NCBI GenBank assembly: GCA_025403435.1
Contig: JAJQZP010000453.1
Span: 62,001-126,000 of the forward strand
DNA: 64,000 bases
From: Artocarpus heterophyllus
Taxonomy: Eukaryota; Streptophyta; Magnoliopsida; Rosales; Moraceae
Direction of reading: 5' to 3'
Under the pieces are notes generated by a model. The model saw only the letters and a list, made by a program, of their open reading frames with translations. It ran no database searches and was not told where the DNA came from. Within the stretch, counting starts at the first letter, position 1. Each line of letters opens with the position of its first letter. This document shows positions 1 to 10,976 of this stretch, piece by piece. The position numbers were made by a program, and so were the translations under genes.

Positions 1-1119
1 AGTCTTAAGAAGACATCCATATCCTTTCCAGGGGGTCTTGGACCAAGTATTAATAGAGTTAGCATTAATATGAGTTCTTCATACACAACAACAGAGGTAA
101 ATTATCAGCAGTCAAAACCACAGGCGACATACTATATGGAGTTCTTATATTTTTTTTTTCAAATGGCGTGAATCAATGAACAGTTAACCCAAATCTAACA
201 TTTTGAGATTTACTTGCAAAATCTAGGTACTTTGTATCAAAATCCTTCCAAGCTTTACCATTAAGAGGGTGTCGCATCACCCCTTTGTCTCTTGATCAAC
301 CTCGATGGTGCCATGTCATGTTACTCGTAGTATGATGTGAAGCATACAATCGCTCCAAACGGTCCTTTAGAGAGAAGTATCTCAAAACCTTGTGTGGTAC
401 TTTCTTTTTCCTTTGTGTTTTTATCTACCCATCGACTTTCATTACATACAAGGCAAGCCTCCAAATTTGCATTCTTTTTCCAAAATAATACGTAATCATA
501 CCTACAGACATAAATTGACTCATTAAGCCAAGTTTCTTCAACTTTTTTTTTGGCCATGTAATACGAACCAGGAAGTTGAAGACCTGGAATATTATCTAAT
601 TATAACTTCAGCATCTGGTCAAAAGACTTGTTCATCCAATTGTTCTCCACTTTCAAGTACATTAGTTTAGCCAAGAAGTTCAAAGCCGAAGTCATCAAAG
701 CACCAAGGTACAACTCCATCTCTAGACCTTTAAAGAGATCCTTGTATTCTCTGTGCGGGCCTTCATCAGTTGTATACATCCCCTCAGAACCATCAACTTT
801 CTATGGCCAGTGACATCTTGGTATATTATAAAAACCTCATTGGACAGTCCAGACACATCATTAACATTGCTTGTAATTGTTTCCTCCACTTCCCATGATG
901 AATCCACTTGGTATATGATGTGTTAAACCTTTTGTCAAATACTTGCACTTTGATAGTCTCTAAGGATTGGAATAAAAAATTCAAGCACTTTATGAGGGGA
1001 CATCTTACAAGACCACTATCATTGACATGATTTTTTGTGATCTCAATGAATGTCGTTAAACCTTCTTAATATACAGGCAACATATGGTTCTTCAAATGTA
1101 TCCAACTTTTGTCAATTGT
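1..1119 (-). pseudogene. CACTA (En/Spm) TNP2-like transposase, decayed, truncated by window start
   Basis: Read on the minus strand from about 1119 downwards, interrupted frames follow the order of a plant CACTA transposase. An N-terminal IDKSWIHL motif comes near 1115. A cysteine segment VRCPLIKCLN lies near 1000 and YTKWIHHG near 910. The TNP2 core follows: LNFLAKLMYLKVENNW near 680, then a tract with YDYVLFWKKNANLEACLVC and SRW near 450-500. MRHPLNGKAWKDFD lies near 270 and LILMLTLLILGPRPPGKD near 50. In-frame stops occur near 1070 and 600, and there are several frame changes below 320. The protein would act in nuclear DNA transposition, but this copy cannot be functional. The 3' half lies outside the window. 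Family assignment rests on recognised motif order, not on a search. Confidence 0.8.
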
Positions 1120-2120
1120 CTACTGAAAAAAAAAATGTAGAACATATAATCCAGATGTATGCATGAAAAACTATTATCTATCTTCATTCCTCATCCTACA
1201 GAGTAAAGGCCCTATCCTATTTAAGATTGTAATTTATGCATTTGTTACTCGATCCACAACACCTCTTTCTTGTAGAAATTTTGAGCATCTCCTCTCAATT
1301 CTCCTAGCGTGCTATTAAAGGCTGCACACCCGGAGAATGAAGGAAGACAACCGAAACATCTACCAGAATGGGTGAGTAGAAATGAGTGACTTGTTGACAA
1401 CTTCTTTTTAATATCCGATTCTATTGAACCTTTTTAATTTAGACCTGCCAAATCAACCCTTTTTCCCCCCTAAATTTTGTCCTGTTGAGCTTATACAATC
1501 TCTAAACTTACAAAATTAACTTTTTTTTGTTCTATTTTGTTGAACATGTTTAGGTCCAGACCTACCGAACCGATTTACATTCAAAAATGCCTAACAATTT
1601 TTCAACTGGACTAGCCAAAGAAACTTATCAACTTAGCAGTGCCCTAGCCATTTATGTCATTATGTTGGAGCTTGTTGGACATGACGTTGTGACTTGGTCG
1701 TTACCAAGTCCTTTTATTTCTGTGTCCATAGCTTTGAACTTAACTTGTTAAGTTTGCACTTTCATAGCCATTTGTATCTTCATTTTGAACATATCAAACT
1801 TGGCTTCACATTTTGACTATATTGTGGTCACTTGTCTATGCAAATCGAAACTTGTCAAATTGAAGTTTATACCGTGACAACGTAACATCCGCTTTTGGAA
1901 TTTTGGCATGGACTTTAGCATTGAACTTGTTTTGGTGACTAGCAATCGTCATCGTTGTTAATGTCTTTATGTTTAGGGCTCGATGAGCATAATGTTGTGA
2001 TATGATCATGTTGTGTTTTGAATTTAATATAAAAGGTATACATTCGATGAGATTAAAAAACAAAAGTATAGTGTTTGAATAAACGTAAAACATATAGTAT
2101 AAAAAGTTATAAATAATCTT
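1120..2120. other. gene-free AT-rich stretch
   Basis: No coding-like frame or RNA gene is recognisable. This is likely the upstream part of the CACTA relic followed by ordinary intergenic DNA. Its terminal inverted repeats were not found. Confidence 0.4.
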
Positions 2121-2814
2121 AGTGGCGGAGCCAAGATTTTGTTTTAAGGGGGACATAAGCTAAGAACGTAAAAAACTTTAGAAACCATCAATTCAATTTA
2201 TTTATTTTTTTTGCTATGTAAATGTAAGCTTTTCTTAGAAGTTTAGTTTTTCTTCCTTGATTTATTGTTCTCTTTGGAGTTTAATTTAGTAAAAAAAAAA
2301 TAAACAAAGTAGAACACTTTTAGGGAGTACTAAAGAGAAAATAAATTTTTGATGGGGCAAAGTTGACAATATATTATTTAGGGAGTACAAAAGAAAAAAT
2401 AGTATTTAAAAAAGTTACATGAAAACAAAGGTTTAAGTAGAAACATATTCAAGAAAAATTATTTCAGTAGGGCAATTAGGAAAATGTATATACAAATGTC
2501 ATATTTATAAACAAAATATATTTTATTTTGAAGAACGAAGACAAAATAAAAAACTTAAATAGAAATAAATTTGAAAAACATTATTGTAATGATGGAAAAT
2601 TAGAAACAAAATCTTAATAAGATATATATATAGATATAATAGTTTTAATAGGAATAAATTAGAGAAAAAGTATGGCAACGAGGAGGGCATATATAAAATT
2701 TTGTGGATGAAAGGGTACTTACATGATGACCGTTGAAAAATAAAGGAAATAACATAAATTTTTGAAAATTCGGGGAGATATGCCCCCTTGGGCCTTGACT
2801 CCTTCCATCCCTGA
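2121..2814. mobile_element. possible TIR-like non-autonomous element
   Basis: The left edge reads AGTGGCGGAGCCAAG followed by a GGGGG run. The right edge ends in GCCCCCTTGGGCCTTGACTC and a CCATCCCTGA tail, which is roughly the inverse complement. The roughly 690 bp interior is AT-rich and noncoding. A similar right edge (TTGCCCCCACC then TTCTGCCATTGG) occurs near 61385-61415. No clear target-site duplication was found, so the element class is undecided. Confidence 0.35.
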
Positions 2815-3542
2815 GTAACCTCTTAAGTTTTTAAATTATTTTTATTTCTATTTTTGGGTAGTTTGGTAATTTACAGATCAAACTTCATTAAGAAAATGTA
2901 TAAATTCGTACATTGAATCTAATATCAAAGTATACATTTGATAAGATCAAAAAATTAATATTTGAATAAACCAAAAACACAAGATAAATTACTCCTAACT
3001 AAATTAATTAGTTGCTTGTATAACGTTAAAGACGATCCACATTTTATACTGTTAAAGAGATTAAGAAGCTGGGGTTTTATCACCCTTAACCCTCTAACTT
3101 TTTGAGTTTTAAAAGTTTCTCTCATAAATTGTCGTTTTTGTAACTTTACCCCTCTAGTTGCGAAATTGTTGTAATGGGTCCTTTTTTGTTTTTGTTTTTT
3201 TGTTTTTTTTTTCTTTTGTTTTTGTTTTGTTTTTTTTGTTTTTTTGTTTTTTTTGGTAGCATGAGAGTTGATTTGAATATGTGAGTGATTTTTGTTAAGA
3301 TTTTGATTGAGGTTTGGGTATTATGGCTGGAGGAGTTCTTTTCCATCCTCACATGAAGCAGTCGTCGATATTTTTGTTTGCCAATTTAAATAATCGTTAG
3401 TTATGGTGACCATTTTGTAATAATTTCGTGAGTTGAAGGGTTAGAGTGTCAAATGAAAAATTCCGGAAACAAGCATTTATTTACAATAAAGAATAAAACG
3501 CGGGAAAAGACGTTAAAACGGTAAAAACTACTGTGATGGAAT
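2815..3542. other. intergenic, T-rich simple sequence
   Basis: Noncoding DNA downstream of the UGT gene. It includes a G(T)5-8 simple-sequence tract at about 3177-3256. The minus-strand frame across that tract is lysine and asparagine low complexity and is not a gene. Confidence 0.5.
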
Positions 3543-3548
3543 TTTATT
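3543..3548 (-). terminator. candidate poly(A) signal of the UGT gene
   Basis: The plus strand reads TTTATT, so the minus-strand transcript carries AATAAA about 70 nt past the UGT stop codon. This position fits a plant near-upstream element. Cleavage cannot be located from sequence alone. Confidence 0.4.
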
Positions 3549-3617
3549 ACTATTATTATCATATTTTCACAATGAACTTTCTAATACAAATCTCTACAGA
3601 ATAACAAGAATCTGCAA

Positions 3618-6600
3618 CTAAATTTCATCAACTTCATTACCATAATCACCATCACCAAACGAAGGCCCAAGGACAGTTTGTTTCCCGAGAAAATCCTTGA
3701 ACGCCCTAAGATTAGACGTGGCTCTGAAACCAGCCTCTTCTCCCATGGTCCTCTGGTACAGCTTCCTCAGCCTGACTCTCATCTCCTTATCCTCCTCCAC
3801 CGTCAACTTCCTCAACCCGTCCTCAACATCCTTCTTCCCAAACCCATTAATCCTCCTTCCAATTCTCCACACCCTAACGATGTAATTGCAGTTCAGAAAC
3901 TGATCTCCTGCAATGGGGTAACACAGGAGAGGCTTCTGGCACTGTACGGCCTCCATTGTCGAGTTCCACCCACAATGAGTGAGGTAAACTCCCACCGCTT
4001 TGTGCCTTAAAACCTCCATTTGAGGTGCCCATGAGACTATTTTCCCTATGTTCGCAAGTGCAATTCTCTCCGCAAATCCTTGCGGTAATCCCGCTCTCCA
4101 GGAATTGCCCAGAACCCATATGAAGAAATGCCCCAGAGACTCCAACGCCATGGCCAAGCTCCTGATCTTCGACTCTCCGATGGGGCTGACCCAGCTCCCA
4201 AATGAAATGTAGATGACGGAGTTGGGCTTCTGTTGGTCGAGCCATTTTAGGCAGGTCTTGTCTTCTTCCCAGAATGTTGGGACGCTATTGGTTTCTGACT
4301 GGTGTGTGAGAGGGCCGATTGGGAGAACAAGAGGAAGAGGATGGTTTTGTTGGTTGAGGAATGTTGTTTCGTCGTCTAGGAAGGAATTGGCGAGGACCCA
4401 TTTGAGAGTTCTTGATCTTGATAAGGTTCTTTTCCAGAACTTGAACCTGGCTTTTCTTGCCGATTGAGTGCCGATCAGCCATGGGAGCTCCTCGGTTGAT
4501 AAGATGGGTTCATTCGGCAGAAACCGCACAGCACCAACATGTCTTGGACTTCCTGCCAATTTGTAAAAAGTTTAAAAGATTTTTGGAAAGTGAAAAGCGG
4601 ACAATCTTGTTTCATGGTCATTAATAGAGAATGGATATTAGGCCTAAAGATTTAACTGGTGGTGATAATCATGTATTAAAATAACAAAGGTACTAAAAAC
4701 TATTATCGACCTTCTGATCATTTTAGCGTGTGCATCTGCATTTTATCTTATAGGGTGTTTGGCAAAGCTAGTTTTAACTTAAACAGTAAAAAGCTCTCAT
4801 ATGCTACAGTAAAAAATAAAAAATTACTATAATGTAAAAATTTTACATGCGATAACGTTTTTAACCAAAATTGGTTCTAATTCTAATTATGGTTATAACT
4901 CATTTTGCTAAACCCTATATTAACTTTTTAATCTCTGACATGATGTTTGGTTTTCTTTAATTGATTTGTGTTTGAAAAACTGTCACGTCAAAAAATACTT
5001 AAATATTGTGTTTAATATTATTAAAAAAATTTACAAAGAGTTGAAATGTGATTGTTTAAAATTGACAAGTGATGTATTAGATTATTCTTTGTAGGATCCA
5101 TTATAGCGTGGACACAAGCTTATATTTATTAGTGTGCTGTTGATGTTTAAACAAATATCATTAATATGTGTATTTTTTTCTAATTAAAAAGAGGATCATT
5201 AATGTGTGTAATTGCGTATAGCATGATGTACAAGTCTAATATTAATGTGAAAAATCATTATTAATAATATAGAATATTAAATTCATTATTAATTATAAAA
5301 GACATGCATAATTAGGATGTTTGGGATGTAAGTTGACATTGAGATTTAGAACTGAAAGTATTGTAGCATGTAAGAGTTTTACACTGTACCATATTGTTGT
5401 TTTATATTGTAGCATGTGAGAGTTTTACACTATTTGAGTTGAAACTGAGTTTGCCAAATACCGTAATATAAAATTGATAATAGCACAAACAGCTACTGTA
5501 TATATATATGCAATGAAATGGGGTGGTCCATCTTACTAGTTATATGTGTTTCTTTGTTTTTTCCTTGAATGGGTCAACTTCTCTTGGCATCTTAATCTAT
5601 ATTTTCGGGTCAATTTTCTCAAATTAAGGGACACATTTCACATGTGAAGATCTTTCGTGAACTTTTGTCTACATTAACTTAATTACTTGTCGGCTTATTG
5701 CCGTTACCAATTCATGTTTGGTTTAAAAATAAGGGAAAATAGTTGTACACAGGAGCCACAACACATATATTAGTTATTCTTTAAAAAAAAAAAAAATCCT
5801 TTTGAAACATGAATATTATTCAAAAGAGGCCGAACCAACAAATTAGCTTATTTCACTACGACAGCAATTTGGTGCGTCTCTATTTTATTTAAGAAAAAAA
5901 ATATTTGGCGTCTGTACAAGTTCACATCTATTTTATAACGAATAATAATAAAATCCACTCACATACCATATTCACTTTTTTATTTATTATTATTTATTTA
6001 TTTTTTAAAATCCACTCACCATAATCTGTTGGCGGCAGCCATGATATTATTTTATAATGTTATTGGTACATTAAACTTAATATCTTTTAGGTTATTTATA
6101 CTTGAATTTTTTGATATAGACGTAAAAGTTGTATAATAACACCTAGGATGGCCGTTAATTAAGCATAATAATAAATAGTTTGTTTCACAAGGCTATGGAT
6201 ATGAATTTTTTTAAAAAAATTAAACATAGTGAATCTTAATGTCAACTGGGCAAAAAAAAAAAAATCTGAATGCTAACTAGGCAACAAATTTGCTCACTTA
6301 ATCAGCATATGGCATGTGTTGAGTCAAACACACCCCCATTACGAGACAGGTGATCATGCTGATTTTACTTTGAGTTTTATTTATATATGCAATATCACTG
6401 CTAATTTGCTGGCACGTATGATCCATGTATAACAATAGTTTACAATTTTTTTTTGGATTGATGCATATAAAAAAATCAATTGTAAGATTGGTCACGAGGT
6501 GAAATGAGGAATGATCGGTGTCATCAATAATTTTTTTTTTTTTTGGGAAAAATATGGTACCCTTTGAAGTTGTCATAGTTTTTTGTCCAACTTTTTTTTT

Positions 6601-7450
6601 TTTTTTTATAATTATGAATTCTGAGAAAGACTAACAACTAGCGCTAATTATTAATGAAAGTTAATTGTAGGGAATTTTGTAACTAATTAGCAATTTAATT
6701 GTTAAAAAAACGCTGTTTATAGACAGAAGTGTCAAGTTAAGAGAAACTCAAAGTAAACTAGAATTTAGGAATAAAATGCTAGATCACAAAAATTCAAATA
6801 CTAGAAAGGCTAACGATTCAAAATCATTTCATAAGCTCAATAATTTTTTTATTAAAAATTAATGAATCATCACACAGACCAAATGAAAGAAAGAAACAAA
6901 AAAGGAAACAATTAGATATGGCGATGAAAATGACATATGGGACAAAATTTCTAGCATACATAAATCAAAACTAACCTGTATCAGAAATGAGGCCTGAACG
7001 GACCATGTCGGGTATGGCGACGATGAGGCGATAAGTGGCAAGCATGGCGGGCCAAAACCCAGCGACTGGAACCCGACAACGGTTGGCTACTCCAATGGCC
7101 CACGACGCCAGCAAATCCACGACCATACAAGCCACAACCCCATCACCAAGTTCACCAACAAGTCTCTCCAAATGGCCAGGCATGTTCTTCTCCATGGCCT
7201 CTTCTATGGCAAAGAAGTCTCGCGGCCCTTTCTCGTCGATACCGGACGGTATCGACGCGCAAAGGATCTCGCTTCCAGGCTCGATCTGACGAGATATCGG
7301 GTTGTGAATGTAGTCGGGAGTGACCAGAAGTGGTTGAAATCCTTCGGTGAGCAAGGAATTGGCTAGCTTTAGCATGGGAGTGAGGTGCCCTTGAGCTGGA
7401 TATGGGACTAAGATGATAATATTGGGGTGCTCTGTTTGAGTATTTCCCAT
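3618..7450 (-). CDS. UGT82A1: UDP-glycosyltransferase, UGT82A1-like (2 exons)
   Basis: Exon 1 is 7450-6976 and exon 2 is 4552-3618. Both splice sites are GT-AG (ACAG|GTTAG and TTGGCAG|GA), phase 1, giving 469 residues, the usual length for a plant family-1 UGT. Such soluble enzymes move a sugar from UDP-sugar to small molecules. The N-terminal acceptor domain has the catalytic His22 (PAQGH) and its partner Asp112 (VVDLLASW). The C-terminal donor domain carries a complete 44-residue PSPG box at residues 333-376, from WAPQ through THCGWNS to the closing DQ. The motifs RDFFAIEEAMEKNMP and GSWVSPIGES point to UGT82A1 (group N). Acceptor and sugar are unknown. No stop or frameshift is seen, so the gene looks functional. 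A frame opening at 4559 with TTG is only intron read-through into exon 2. Confidence 0.9.
4751..4916. repeat. MITE-like repeat, copy 1
   Basis: Ends AGGGTGTTTGGCAAA and TTTGCTAAACCCT are imperfect inverted repeats, flanked by TATA on both sides. The interior carries CTCTCATATGCTACAG, a motif shared with the copies at 5313, 23220 and 63907. It is noncoding. Confidence 0.55.
5313..5463. repeat. MITE-like repeat, copy 2
   Basis: Starts AGGATGTTTGGGATG and ends TTTGCCAAATACC. The interior has two copies of TGTAGCATGTRAGAGTTTTA, the inverse complement of the family's internal motif. It lies inside the UGT intron. Confidence 0.45.
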
Positions 7451-7624
7451 AATACTGTTGGTAATGTTTGATGGAATAATATTGTTTCAAAGTTTTTGAA
7501 AGAAGAAAAAAGACTTTGGGGATTTTGTTTTAAAAGGAAAGACGAAGAGAAAAGAGAGTGAGGGAGGAGAGAAAGTCGAGAGTCAACTCCAAGAATGTGC
7601 CTCCTAGTTTGTATCGTAAGCCAA

Positions 7625-7631
7625 ATTTATA
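7625..7631 (-). promoter_or_regulatory. candidate TATA box of the UGT gene
   Basis: The minus strand reads GCTATAAATTTGG about 175 bp upstream of the ATG at 7450. The intervening predicted leader (about 7500-7590) is CT-rich on the coding strand, as many plant 5' UTRs are. Confidence 0.5.
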
Positions 7632-8370
7632 GCCATTCTTTCGCCCACAAATTCTTAATTAATAAAGCAAATGTAGAACAATTTCATGAACTCGGGGCGG
7701 GGGGTGGGTGTGGCGGTGAAATGGTATCAATGTTTTATGGAACTAGTGAAATGGTACTTTTGCATTTGGACAATATTAAATTAATACTCCTGATTTAAAA
7801 AAAAAAAAAGGTCCGTTTGATAGTGTTTTCAAAATACATGAAAATGATTTTATTTTGAAAAATAAAAATTTTATAAGAATTGTGCTAAGAGTGTTTTTAA
7901 AATTTTTACTTCAAAAGACGTACAAAGATATTTGCAACAATTCTTAAAACAAAACTAAATGGGTCGTTGTCTCGTACATTTGAACCCTTTTTGAGACTTG
8001 AAACATCCTTTCTATCATTTTAGTTTAAAAATGAAAAAAGACCTTATCACCCGTTTTGTGTAGCCAGAATATCATTTTTGTTTCTTTTATTACAAGTGCC
8101 TAAAATATATGTATTTGTAAAATCTATCACAAAATACACACTAATTAAAACAATTTTATTTTTGAAAATACTAATATTATCCTTTCCAAACTATCTCGAA
8201 TTCCACTTCAAATATTAGTTTAGTAAAAATATTGATAAGATAAACCTAAAAACTTAAAAAAAAAAAAAAAACTGAAAATTTCAATAACAAAAAAACTCCA
8301 CGCAAAAAAAAAAAAAAAAAATCCTTTTGGACAAACTAATCTTGTTCATATAGCTCCTCTATGAATTACG
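7632..8370. other. gene-free AT-rich stretch
   Basis: Poly-A tracts (near 7797, 8260 and 8306) and a GTCCGTTTGATAGTG motif typical of small repeats. Nothing coding was seen. Confidence 0.5.
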
Positions 8371-8419
8371 GTATTCATTGGGGTTCTTATTGGCTGAGCA
8401 TGGTAACCAAGGGGCATAT

Positions 8420-8500
8420 TTAATTGGTGGAGAAATGGCCGAGTGTGACGACCTTGTGACGATAGCCTTGTGCTGTGACAGCCTTGTGACGGAAGATCTC
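8420..8500. repeat. short GTGAC/CCTTGTGAC direct repeats
   Basis: The motif CCTTGTG recurs three times in about 50 bp (in contexts such as GACCTTGTGACGATAG and GCCTTGTGACGG), just upstream of the GC-rich hairpin. It has no coding support. Confidence 0.4.
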
Positions 8501-8566
8501 ATTTTTATCATTATTATTATTATTTTTAGGCAGTTCTATTTGTCTCGAGCGGGCCCCAATTCACGT

Positions 8567-8639
8567 CTCTCACACAGGTGGGCCCCACAAGGTAGGTCCC
8601 ACTGTGGGACCCACTCGGTGGGGCCCACCTGTGTGAGAG
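8567..8639. repeat. 73 bp near-perfect palindrome of GTGGGNCCCAC units
   Basis: Positions 8567-8588 are the exact inverse complement of 8618-8639 (22 bp arms). The arms continue inwards with a few mismatches to a one-base centre at 8603. Five GTGGGNCCCAC-like cores lie within 8578-8649, and a weaker palindrome continues outwards to about 8535-8665. The palindrome is strongly GC-rich in an AT-rich region. GTGGNCCC and GGNCCCAC match known TCP-factor core sites. It could equally be a foldback element or a hairpin RNA source. Confidence 0.7.
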
Positions 8640-8953
8640 TGGGACCCACCCGATGGGATCCACTCGTGTGATAGACACCGACTAGAGCCTCAGCGGGACA
8701 AAAATGGTTTTTCCTTTTTTTTTTTTGGGGTGGGAGACGAGGCAGAGCGGGGCAGAGGGTCTTGCTATGATGATCTTGCATGGGACTGGTCTTGAGACAG
8801 TACAGCTTGGGAAGTCAGAGTCTACATTGGTGGATCTCTTAAGGATGAGATTTCTTTGCCAATGAGGGTGATTTGGGTATTTTATTTATAGATTCTTTTT
8901 CTCATTTTATTTTAAGAGTTTTTATAAGTTACGAGATTTATTTCATGGGAGAA

Positions 8954-10921
8954 TGTAACACCCCTATGTGGGGGTTAACAGCTTTAAATAAATAAAAATA
9001 ATTTTAAATTTTATATTATTTAAATCAATTAAACAATGCCCATGGGTCTTTAAACAACAAGAAAAATAAAAATAAACGTTTTAAATACAAACCACAGTTT
9101 TTAGTGTAGCACCAAATATATATAATTACAGTCATCATCACCATAGTACAATTCCCAAATAACTTAACACAGCCATAAAAAAAAATAATACAACTCTTAC
9201 ATGTTGTAGATAAGTTGTAATTAAACAGGGTCTTCTAACACGAAAACAGCAAGATTGTTTTCGCTTATTCCTCTTCAAATATGTTGCACTGAGTTCCACC
9301 TGAGATATGAAGATATGATAGGGATGAGCATCGACATGCCCAGTAGGGAAATCATGACTCACCTTATGGTTTATCCATTACCACATTAAAAACTGCATGG
9401 TTAGTAGGTTACATCATATTCCAGATTATGAGGTTTATTATGATCACATCTTATGGATACCGTAGTTAATCATTACCAAGTGTCATAATTACACATTTAT
9501 ACAAATATTACCAATCATCATTGTTCCTAGGTATCCATGTTAAATTGAGTATCACTCAACTCATCGAAACCCAAATGGGCGCACTTGATCACCCCATAAA
9601 CATTCCAAGGGTGTTCCGGTGAGGGGACATCAAGCCCCGAGTCCTCACCAAATCAATTCCTGTACAGTGTGTTCTGGGACTTTCAACCCAAGGAAGCGTC
9701 ATCACCTTCCCCCTATTTTACCTTTTTGGGTATTCATGCCCAAGGACGTAACCGCCGCCCTCTTCATGTCTCACCATTTCTCTATATTAAATCATTATTA
9801 ATAGAGTCAGTTTTCCTAACCATGCTTCTCAATTTATAACATGTGTCAATTCATTATGTTCCTCGTCGTACAATACAAGACGAGTCCATGTCATAGTTTC
9901 ATATGTGATACTCATATAATATCAGTTCAACATAGATATATATATATTGCGGCAAAACAATCAATTTTAATTCTATAAAAACCTCACAAAAATGAGTAAT
10001 AGAATCCCTACCTTTCAAGCTTATCAACAATCTTTTAATCCTGGAATCAATTAACGTTAGCTCCACACATCCTTGACCCTAAGGCATGCATAAGGACAAT
10101 TAAAACTAAAGCACAACGTATAATCACATTCATAAGTGAGTTATGTGTAAACCCGTCTACTAGTGCCATTAAAGTATTTTTATGCATTAAACATGGAGAA
10201 AATGCATACTAAAAACTAAGTTTAGATTAAAGAAAACCTACCTCAAAACTTCTTTGAAAAGCACCAAAGTTTGGGTTATCAATCAAGCTTGAATTAACTT
10301 TAAAACCGCCTCGATCATGGTTGGGAATTATAATTGTCTTGGCCACAAAGAGAGCTTTGTGCTCTATGTCTTTAGTTAGAAATTTGAAGTGAGAAGGGAG
10401 AGAATGAGAACTAGAGAAGAAGGTGGTGATAGTTAAATAAAAAGATATCAAAATGCTTAAGAGGAATGAGACGTTTACGGGGAAAAGTTGTAAGAAGAAA
10501 CAAAAGAGTCTTAAAGGAAAATATCATCTTGTCTCCCATGAAGACTTTTAGCAAATAATGCCAACATAATTGAGGGGATAATTTGAGTGAATTATAGAAG
10601 AAGATAAGGAAATAATTAATTAGGTGGTTGAGAAAATATCTCCATGTCTTCTATGAATTGACGGAAAATAATTCAATATCCCCTTCGGATACCTTTAGCA
10701 AAATGAGAAGAAGTCTATATAATTGAGCAATAATTTAGGGAGACAAGATTGGTAGAAGTAAGTGTTGGTAAGTTTTGAATGTTTCTTAGGAAGACTTGGT
10801 AAGAAAATACTAAAATGATATTTTTTTTTAAATGATCATAAACAACTTAATAATTTTAAATAGTCACATTTTATTCATTAAATTTTACAAAATTATGCCT
10901 GTTAAAAATACGGGTGTTACA
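8954..10921 (-). repeat. 3' LTR of the chromovirus (in element orientation)
   Basis: 1968 bp, TG...CA bounded, 99.8 percent identical by eye to 15826-17793. Small frames inside it recur identically in the other LTR and are not genes. Confidence 0.95.
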
Positions 10922-10934
10922 GCTCTCCCCTCCT
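10922..10934 (-). other. polypurine tract of the chromovirus
   Basis: The minus strand reads AGGAGGGGAGAGC directly against the 3' LTR. This is the expected place and composition for plus-strand priming. Confidence 0.85.
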
Positions 10935-10976
10935 ATAAAAATTTCGTCCTCGAAATTTCGTACACTGATTACAATG

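Larger units (their letters stand above)
4553..6975 (-). other. UGT82A1-like intron (2423 bp)
   Basis: A phase-1 GT-AG intron, very AT-rich, with poly-A/T runs. It holds at least two copies of a MITE-like repeat (4751-4916 and 5313-5463), which account for part of its size. No coding-like frame is recognised inside. Confidence 0.85.

Noticed and set aside
3618..4559. A stand-alone 313-residue glycosyltransferase starting at 4559
   Set aside because: Its first codon is TTG inside the intron. The AG acceptor at 4554-4553 and the phase-1 donor at 6975 show it is exon 2 of a longer gene.
9138..10451. Small frames in the LTR at 9138-9362, 9619-9801 and 10227-10451, repeated identically at 16010-17323
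   Set aside because: They lie within LTR sequence, are duplicated only because the LTR is, and resemble no protein family.
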